From NCBI GenBank assembly GCA_003249625.1, contig QKII01000032.1:1-20146 (forward strand): a DNA stretch of 20,146 nt, given 5' to 3'. The notes below the pieces were generated by a model. The model made no database searches. It had not been told where the DNA came from and worked only from the letters and a program-made list of their open reading frames with translations. The translations under genes and the position numbers were made by a program. This document shows, piece by piece, positions 15,714 to 20,146 of this stretch (the stretch's first letter is position 1; each line of letters starts with the position of its first letter). This DNA comes from Propionivibrio sp. Its GTDB lineage: Bacteria > Pseudomonadota > Gammaproteobacteria > Burkholderiales > Rhodocyclaceae.

Positions 15714-17135
15714 ATGAAGCCATCTCTCCAGCTCAAGCTAACGCAGCACCTGGCGCTGACGCCGCAACTCCAGCAATCGATCAAGTTGCTGCAGTTGTCG
15801 ACGCTTGAGCTTGAGCAGGAGCTTGAGAAGTATCTGCAGGAAAATCCCCTGCTCGAGCGCGAGGACGAAAACTATTCCTCGGCCACTCCGGATTCTGGCC
15901 AAGGCCCGGCGAACGAAGACAGGAAGACTGAAGAGGCGGAAACGCCGAGCAACCCCGAGTCGAGTGATGAAGAGAGCTGGCTTGGGGAGCCGGAAGGAAA
16001 TTACGCCAGCGCCTCCGGGTCCTTCGATGACGACGACGGCGACTATCAGGATGTCCAGGCAGCGACAACGTCGCTGCGCGAGCACCTCTCCTGGCAACTG
16101 GGCCTGATGAACTTGCCAGCTCGTGACCGCACGCTTGTTCAATGCTTGATAGAAGCGTTGGACGATGATGGCTATCTGACCCAGTCACTGGACGAATTGG
16201 TAGATGCTCTGCCTCCGGAACTGGAGATCGAGCCGGAAGAGTTGCAGATCGCATTGAGACACCTGCAGAATTTCGATCCGACCGGGGTTGGTGCGAGAAA
16301 TGCGCAAGAGTGCCTGGCGCTGCAACTGGATGCGCTCCCTGTGGACGAGACGCAGCGGTTGGCTTTGGAAATTGTGCGTAATCATCTCGACCTCCTTGCT
16401 GGGCGCGATTTTGCACGGCTTAAGAAGCTTACAGATTGCGATGACGACCAACTGCGCGACGCGCAGTTCCTGATTCGCGGACTGAATCCCCGTCCAGGTG
16501 CGACATACGCCGCGCTCGATGCGCGCTATATCACGCCGGATGTGGTCGTGCGCAAGGTGCGTGGCCAATGGACGGTCAACATCAATTCAGATGCCTATCC
16601 GCGCTTGCGTATCAACAGCCTGTATGCGCAGATTCTGTCGCGGCAGCGTGGCTCTGGACTGTCCGGGCAATTGCAAGAGGCTCGTTGGCTGATCAAGAAT
16701 GTTCAGCAACGCTTCGACACGATTCTTCGCGTGGCGCAGTCCATCGTCGACCGGCAACGCCAGTTTTTTGACCACGGTGAGGTTGCCATGCGGCCGCTGG
16801 TGCTCAGGGAAATTGCCGAAACGCTTGGTTTGCACGAGTCGACGGTCTCCAGAGTGACAACGCAAAAGTACATGGCGACGCCGCGTGGCATCTTTGAGCT
16901 GAAATATTTTTTTGGCAGTCATGTGGCGACGGAAGCGGGAGGGGCGTGCTCGGCGACGGCCATTCGAGCGCTGATAAAGCAACTTGTCGGCGCGGAAGAT
17001 GCAAAAAAGCCGCTTTCGGACAGCCAGATCGCGGAACTTCTCGGACAGCAGGGGATTGTCGTTGCACGGCGGACGATTGCCAAATACAGAGAATCCCTGA
17101 ATATCCCTCCCGTTAAACTGCGCAAGACGATATAG
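15714..17135 (+). CDS. rpoN: RNA polymerase sigma-54 factor
   Basis: The product has 473 residues. Region I is glutamine- and leucine-rich ([20 protein letters not shown] and [20 protein letters not shown]). Residues 60-130 form an acidic, variable linker (region II). A core-binding region follows, then the helix-turn-helix with [20 protein letters not shown], and at residues 451-460 the RpoN box [10 protein letters not shown] that contacts the -24 promoter element. Sigma-54 directs transcription from -12/-24 promoters activated by enhancer-binding proteins, classically in nitrogen metabolism. ATG 15714 is chosen because region I starts there; the upstream extension to 15663 would need TTG and is not family-like. 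lptB-rpoN-hpf-ptsN is the normal order. Confidence 0.97.
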   Translation: MKPSLQLKLTQHLALTPQLQQSIKLLQLSTLELEQELEKYLQENPLLEREDENYSSATPDSGQGPANEDRKTEEAETPSNPESSDEESWLGEPEGNYASASGSFDDDDGDYQDVQAATTSLREHLSWQLGLMNLPARDRTLVQCLIEALDDDGYLTQSLDELVDALPPELEIEPEELQIALRHLQNFDPTGVGARNAQECLALQLDALPVDETQRLALEIVRNHLDLLAGRDFARLKKLTDCDDDQLRDAQFLIRGLNPRPGATYAALDARYITPDVVVRKVRGQWTVNINSDAYPRLRINSLYAQILSRQRGSGLSGQLQEARWLIKNVQQRFDTILRVAQSIVDRQRQFFDHGEVAMRPLVLREIAETLGLHESTVSRVTTQKYMATPRGIFELKYFFGSHVATEAGGACSATAIRALIKQLVGAEDAKKPLSDSQIAELLGQQGIVVARRTIAKYRESLNIPPVKLRKTI

Positions 17136-17186
17136 CGAGGACGCTGTTCTTTGCCAGACGATGACATGCTACCCTTACCCCTGTCT

Positions 17187-17208
17187 CTCTCGTGCAAATT
17201 GGCGAGAG
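17187..17208 (+). other. Hairpin in the rpoN-hpf gap
   Basis: CTCTCG (17187-17192) pairs with CGAGAG (17203-17208) around a 10-base loop. The stem can be lengthened by mostly G-T and C-G pairs into the neighbouring GGG. Only three T follow, so it is at best a weak terminator, or a structure in the hpf leader. Confidence 0.4.
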
Positions 17209-17257
17209 GGGTTTAGAAAGTCGCTCCGGCGGCTATCCTCTTGAAAGGAGCTACACC

Positions 17258-17584
17258 ATGAACCTGCAAATCAGTGGACACCATCTCGAAATCACCCCGG
17301 CATTGCGCGACTACGTTACCGGCAAGCTCGAGCGGGTTACACGTCATTTCGATCATGTTATCGATGTGAGCGTGATCTTGTCGGTGGAAAAGCTGAAGCA
17401 GAAAGCCGAGGTTACGGTGCATCTGGCAGGCAAGGACATCTACGTCGAGTCAATCGACGAGGATCTCTACGCCGCCATTGATATTCTGGCCGACAAGCTC
17501 GACCGTCAGGTTCAGAAGTACAAGCAGAAGTTGCAGGACCATCATCGTGGCGAGAAATTGAGCCAGCAAAGCGCAGTCGAATAG
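17258..17584 (+). CDS. hpf: Ribosome hibernation promoting factor, short form
   Basis: The 108-residue protein binds the 30S subunit in resting cells and favours 100S dimer formation. The sequence follows the HPF/YfiA pattern: [20 protein letters not shown], then [43 protein letters not shown] and [32 protein letters not shown] 17258 is preceded by AAAGGAG at 17244-17250; a longer frame back to 17192 is not family-like. The length is that of the short HPF form. A strong terminator follows. Confidence 0.96.
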   Translation: MNLQISGHHLEITPALRDYVTGKLERVTRHFDHVIDVSVILSVEKLKQKAEVTVHLAGKDIYVESIDEDLYAAIDILADKLDRQVQKYKQKLQDHHRGEKLSQQSAVE

Positions 17585-17597
17585 CGTTACTTTTACC

Positions 17598-17637
17598 AGG
17601 CGGATTTGGTCGTTGAGGCGGCCAAATCCGCCTTTTT
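17598..17637 (+). terminator. Rho-independent terminator after hpf
   Basis: AGGCGGATTTGG (17598-17609) pairs perfectly over 12 bp with CCAAATCCGCCT (17622-17633), with a 12-base loop and T run through 17637. It separates lptB-rpoN-hpf from ptsN-hprK. Confidence 0.93.
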
Positions 17638-17691
17638 GATTATGTCATCCCAACCTTTTTGTTTACTTCCGGGCGCGTCGTCAGCATTCCC

Positions 17692-18138
17692 ATGAACCAG
17701 ATCAGCCAGTTACTTCCCCTCGAAAACATCGTTCTGGATTTGGAGGTGAGCAGCAAGAAGCGCGTTTTCGAGCATGCCGGACTTGTTTTCGAAAACAATC
17801 AGGGTGTTGCACGCAGCGCGGTGTTCGATAGCCTCTTTGCGCGTGAAAAACTCGGGTCGACCGGTCTCGGGCGCGGTATCGCAATTCCGCATGGACGTAT
17901 CAAGGGCCTGAAGGAAGCCTGTGGGGCGTTTATTCGGTTGGCCTCGCCAATTCCCTTCGACTCGCCGGACGGTGAGCCTGTTTTGCTGCTGTTCGTGTTG
18001 CTCGTCCCGGAACAGGCAACCGAGCAGCATTTGCAGATTCTTTCCGAACTGGCCGAGCGTTTTTCCGATCGTTGCTGCCGAGAAGCCTTATCGTCGGCTG
18101 CGGATGCGGAAGCCGTAAGGCAGATATTCGCTACCTGA
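17692..18138 (+). CDS. ptsN: Nitrogen-PTS EIIA component PtsN (EIIA-Ntr)
   Basis: The 148-residue cytoplasmic regulatory phosphoprotein is of the nitrogen phosphotransferase branch. His67 in GLGRGIAIPHGRIKG is the expected phosphorylation site. FDSLFAREKLGSTGLG and LLFVLLVPEQATEQHLQILSELAERF are typical family stretches. PtsN receives phosphate from NPr and regulates potassium uptake and other processes. ATG 17692 gives the family N-terminus (MNQISQLLPLENIVLDL). No Shine-Dalgarno sequence precedes it, and only about 54 bases separate it from the hpf terminator, so its transcript may have a very short leader. Confidence 0.95.
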   Translation: MNQISQLLPLENIVLDLEVSSKKRVFEHAGLVFENNQGVARSAVFDSLFAREKLGSTGLGRGIAIPHGRIKGLKEACGAFIRLASPIPFDSPDGEPVLLLFVLLVPEQATEQHLQILSELAERFSDRCCREALSSAADAEAVRQIFAT

Positions 18139-18148
18139 AGGTGCCTAA

Positions 18149-19093
18149 ATGCTGTCCACCCGCAAATTGAGCATTACCCAGCTTTATCAGGATCACCTCG
18201 AAAAACTGAAATTGACTTGGGTCGCCGCCGTGGGGGTCGAGCGCCATGTCGAACTCAAGGACATGGAAACCTATGGTCCAGACGTCGTTGGCCATCTCAA
18301 CCTGATTTATAGCCATCGGGTGCAAGTTATCGGCAAAGCGGAGCAGAACTGGGCGGAGCGTGCCGGCATGGACCGTTGGCATCGCCAGATAGACGATTTG
18401 ATGGCGTGCGAACCGCCGGCATTGATCATCGCTGACGATCTCGAGCCGATGCCTGGATTGCTTGAAATTTGCGAAAAAACAGGAACACCCTTGTTCAAGA
18501 GTCCGAAGGCCTGCTCTGCGGTCATCGATCTGCTGCATATTTATCTGGCCCGTCGATTTGCGGATACGGTTTCAGCGCACGGCGTATTCATGGATGTTTT
18601 CGGGATGGGGGTGCTGATTACCGGCGAGTCAGGAATCGGAAAGAGTGAACTGGCCCTTGAGCTTGTCTCGCGCGGACACGGACTTGTTGCCGACGATGTT
18701 GTCGAGCTCGCGCGGACGGCACCGACGACAATCGAAGGGCGTTGCCCGGGAATGCTCAAGGACTATTTGGAAGTGCGTGGCCTCGGCTTGCTGAACATTC
18801 GCACGATCTTTGGGGAAACCGCAGCTCGCCGAAAAATGAAGCTAAAACTGATCGTGCAGCTACAGAGAAACGTGCCAGGGGAAGATTTGCCAAGATTGCC
18901 GATTGATTCCCAGTCGCAGGAAATCCTGGGTATTCCGGTTCGAAAAGTATGTTTTCACGTTGCGCCGGGGCGAAATCTCGCAGTTCTTCTGGAAGCGGCC
19001 GTGCGCAACTGCATTTTGCAACTGCGTGGGATCGACAGCATGAGCGAGTTCATCAATCGTCAGCAACAGGCCGTTCTTGACGGAAATATCTAA
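18149..19093 (+). CDS. hprK: HPr kinase/phosphorylase
   Basis: The 314-residue enzyme phosphorylates and dephosphorylates a regulatory serine of HPr-type proteins. The N-terminal domain (about 1-125) is followed by the kinase domain with catalytic His144 (SAHGVFMDVFGMGVLI), Walker A GESGIGKS (159-166), the GHGLVADDVVEL segment, and the signature EVRGLGLLNIRTIFG. AARRKMKLKLIVQL and FHVAPGRNLAVLLEAAVRN complete the family pattern. Length matches HprK (about 310). It lies 10 bases after ptsN and is surely co-transcribed. The usual next gene in betaproteobacteria, rapZ, is not found here. Confidence 0.96.
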   Translation: MLSTRKLSITQLYQDHLEKLKLTWVAAVGVERHVELKDMETYGPDVVGHLNLIYSHRVQVIGKAEQNWAERAGMDRWHRQIDDLMACEPPALIIADDLEPMPGLLEICEKTGTPLFKSPKACSAVIDLLHIYLARRFADTVSAHGVFMDVFGMGVLITGESGIGKSELALELVSRGHGLVADDVVELARTAPTTIEGRCPGMLKDYLEVRGLGLLNIRTIFGETAARRKMKLKLIVQLQRNVPGEDLPRLPIDSQSQEILGIPVRKVCFHVAPGRNLAVLLEAAVRNCILQLRGIDSMSEFINRQQQAVLDGNI

Positions 19094-19106
19094 AATGGGT
19101 AATAGT
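19077..19106 (+). promoter_or_regulatory. Possible promoter of the psiF-like gene
   Basis: TTGACG at 19077-19082, inside the end of hprK, matches five of six -35 bases. AATAGT at 19101-19106 (18-bp spacing) or TAATAG at 19100-19105 (17 bp) could be the -10. The leader before ATG 19143 would be about 30 bases. No regulator site is evident. Confidence 0.4.
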
Positions 19107-19142
19107 CGTGGCTCGAATAACCATTCATTCAGGGAGTGAATA

Positions 19143-19379
19143 ATGAAGGTCATGATTATCTTGGCGGCGTTGATGCTCTCCGCAACAGGTGTCGTTGCCG
19201 CGGAACAGACCAAGAAGGCGCCCTCGCCTGCACAACTGGCTCAGCAGGAAAAGATGAAAAATTGCAACGCGGAAGCCGGGAAAAAGGCGTTGAAAGGCGA
19301 CGAGCGTAAAAAATTCATGAGCGGGTGTTTGTCCTCCAAGGCAAAGGTGGCTCCCTCCTCGCTCAAGGCAGGCAAGTAG
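19143..19379 (+). CDS. Small exported PsiF-repeat protein
   Basis: The 78-residue precursor has a signal peptide (MKVMIILAALMLSATGVVAA, cleavage likely near residue 20). The mature part is very lysine-rich and contains one PsiF repeat: QQEKMKNCNAEAGKKALKGD then ERKKFMSGCLSS, with Cys41 and Cys62 probably forming a disulfide in the periplasm. E. coli PsiF is a phosphate-starvation-induced protein of unknown function and carries two such repeats; one is seen here. The start has AGGGAG upstream. The function is unknown. Confidence 0.85.
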   Translation: MKVMIILAALMLSATGVVAAEQTKKAPSPAQLAQQEKMKNCNAEAGKKALKGDERKKFMSGCLSSKAKVAPSSLKAGK

Positions 19380-19402
19380 GAGGCCTCGCGCAGATGAGAA
19401 CC

Positions 19403-19434
19403 CCGGGAGCCATCGCCTTGGCTTCCGGATTTCT
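19403..19434 (+). terminator. Terminator between psiF-like gene and the convergent FHA gene
   Basis: CCGGGAGCCA (19403-19412) pairs with TGGCTTCCGG (19419-19428) over 10 bp including one G-T pair, with a 6-base loop, then ATTTCTT. It suits the plus strand; on the minus strand no T run follows, so the FHA gene seems to lack its own clear terminator here. Confidence 0.7.
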
Positions 19435-19474
19435 TGGAGATGTCTCGCGTGAAGTTTCGCTGGCCTGATGACCG

Positions 19475-20146
19475 TCAGGTCGGCCAGAATTCGACGATAT
19501 CCGCGCCATGAGACGTGGAAGAAGAGGCAAACGCAATACGTCCTGCAGACTGCAGAATTAATTCGCTGCGGCGAACAAATATTTCAGAGCTGCCACCTAC
19601 GGTTACGTAAGAACCGTTGGTGCTTCGGTCGACGAGAACGACGCAGTCGTTTCTGCATTCGATAGTGGCGTGGTGTCGAGATGCACGACGGTCGTGAAGG
19701 ACAATGTCGCTGCCAGCATCCCGACCGGCATGGACGATCCGTTTCTCTTCATTGAGATGGATCGTGTCGTTACAGTAACGAAGTACGAGGGAATGGCTGG
19801 CGCTCCCAGTTCTGACGACGCCGCCATCCGGATCCTTTTCACTGAGCTCCTGTTCGCTTCGCGTTGGTGAGGACAACGCGATAATCTCAAGAACTGAATC
19901 GGCAGTTCCACTCTCCGACAGGTTTCCCCTGCTTGTGAGGTGCTCCACGAGTGATGGAGATACAAACTCACGGAGTTGCCCGCTGACGAGGATTTGCGTC
20001 GGCTTGGCGAGGCCTGCGAGCAAGGCTGCCTCCTTGGCGAGATCGCGTGGAGTACCGTTGCATTCCGCTGGCGTCATGCTCCCGGCGAGTCCGACACGGA
20101 TGGCTACTTTGACTCCGGAAACGGGGGGGAGATCTGCAACCCTTTG
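19475..20146 (-). CDS. Partial protein with cyclase-like segment and C-terminal FHA domain
   Basis: The minus frame is open from the right edge to TGA at 19477-19475 (about 223 residues seen); the true start lies outside. The visible N-terminal part (VKVAIRVGLAGS, then AALLAGLAKPTQILVSGQLREF in pieces) resembles the end of a class III adenylate/guanylate cyclase domain. A linker of about 50 residues follows, then an FHA domain: RIVHAGRDAGSDIVLHDRRA, SRHHATIEC and VDRSTNGSYVTVGG, keeping the Gly-Arg, Ser-Arg-x-His and Asn-Gly residues that bind phosphothreonine peptides. This suggests a signalling protein. The FHA call is firm; the cyclase call is moderate because catalytic residues are off the window. 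The first in-window ATG (20077) is internal. Confidence 0.8.
   Translation of the reverse strand, partial: QRVADLPPVSGVKVAIRVGLAGSMTPAECNGTPRDLAKEAALLAGLAKPTQILVSGQLREFVSPSLVEHLTSRGNLSESGTADSVLEIIALSSPTRSEQELSEKDPDGGVVRTGSASHSLVLRYCNDTIHLNEEKRIVHAGRDAGSDIVLHDRRASRHHATIECRNDCVVLVDRSTNGSYVTVGGSSEIFVRRSELILQSAGRIAFASSSTSHGADIVEFWPT

Noticed and set aside
17187..17215. Hairpin after rpoN as a true terminator
   Set aside because: Only three T follow the stem and the stem is short, so it is listed as a hairpin and not as a terminator.
17140..17257. Sigma-54 (-12/-24) promoter for hpf downstream of rpoN
   Set aside because: No TGGCAC-N5-TTGC pattern is visible in the gap; GGCGAGAGGGG does not fit.

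Overview
The window looks like chromosomal DNA of a betaproteobacterium, most likely of the Rhodocyclaceae type (Dechloromonas/Azonexus-like). This rests on conserved gene order (ribE-ribBX-ribH-nusB-thiL-pgpA-pncC-recA-recX and lptB-rpoN-hpf-ptsN-hprK) and GC-rich coding sequence; it is inference, since no database search was possible. There are no tRNA or rRNA genes, insertion sequences, phage genes or CRISPR arrays that I can see. Nearly all genes lie on the plus strand. The exception is a partial gene at the right edge.

Region 1 (1-610) holds the 3' end of a TRAP-transporter large permease, then a 5'-truncated remnant of a second, different large permease, closed by a strong terminator. 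Region 2 (610-1053) is about 440 bp without a convincing protein gene. It carries a terminator-like hairpin facing the minus strand, another short hairpin, and an 8-bp inverted repeat that may be an operator in front of the next operon.

Region 3 (1054-8411) is a tightly packed ten-gene Mrp/Mbh-type cation/proton antiporter operon in the order mrpE, mrpF, mrpG, MbhD/E-like (C-terminal half of MrpA), mrpB, mrpC, mrpD, a second MrpD/NuoL-like subunit, an unrecognised 85-aa two-helix membrane protein, and a third large antiporter-like subunit. There is no fused full-length mrpA. Three large proton-channel subunits plus a small extra protein make this the most unusual part of the window.

Region 4 (8532-13271) is a biosynthetic run. 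It contains riboflavin synthase, RibB fused to a degenerate GTP cyclohydrolase II domain (RibBX), lumazine synthase, NusB, thiamine-phosphate kinase, phosphatidylglycerophosphatase A and NMN amidase. Many of these genes overlap by a few bases, suggesting translational coupling. Region 5 (13294-14862) is recA-recX behind a very well-matched LexA (SOS) box.

Region 6 (14863-19093) contains lptB (LPS export ATPase), rpoN (sigma-54), hpf (ribosome hibernation), then a terminator, then ptsN and hprK of the nitrogen PTS branch. lptB starts with a perfect-phase 18-bp tandem repeat directly after recX. Region 7 (19094-20146) has a small exported PsiF-type protein, a terminator, and on the minus strand the C-terminal part of a protein with a cyclase-like segment and an FHA domain that runs off the window.
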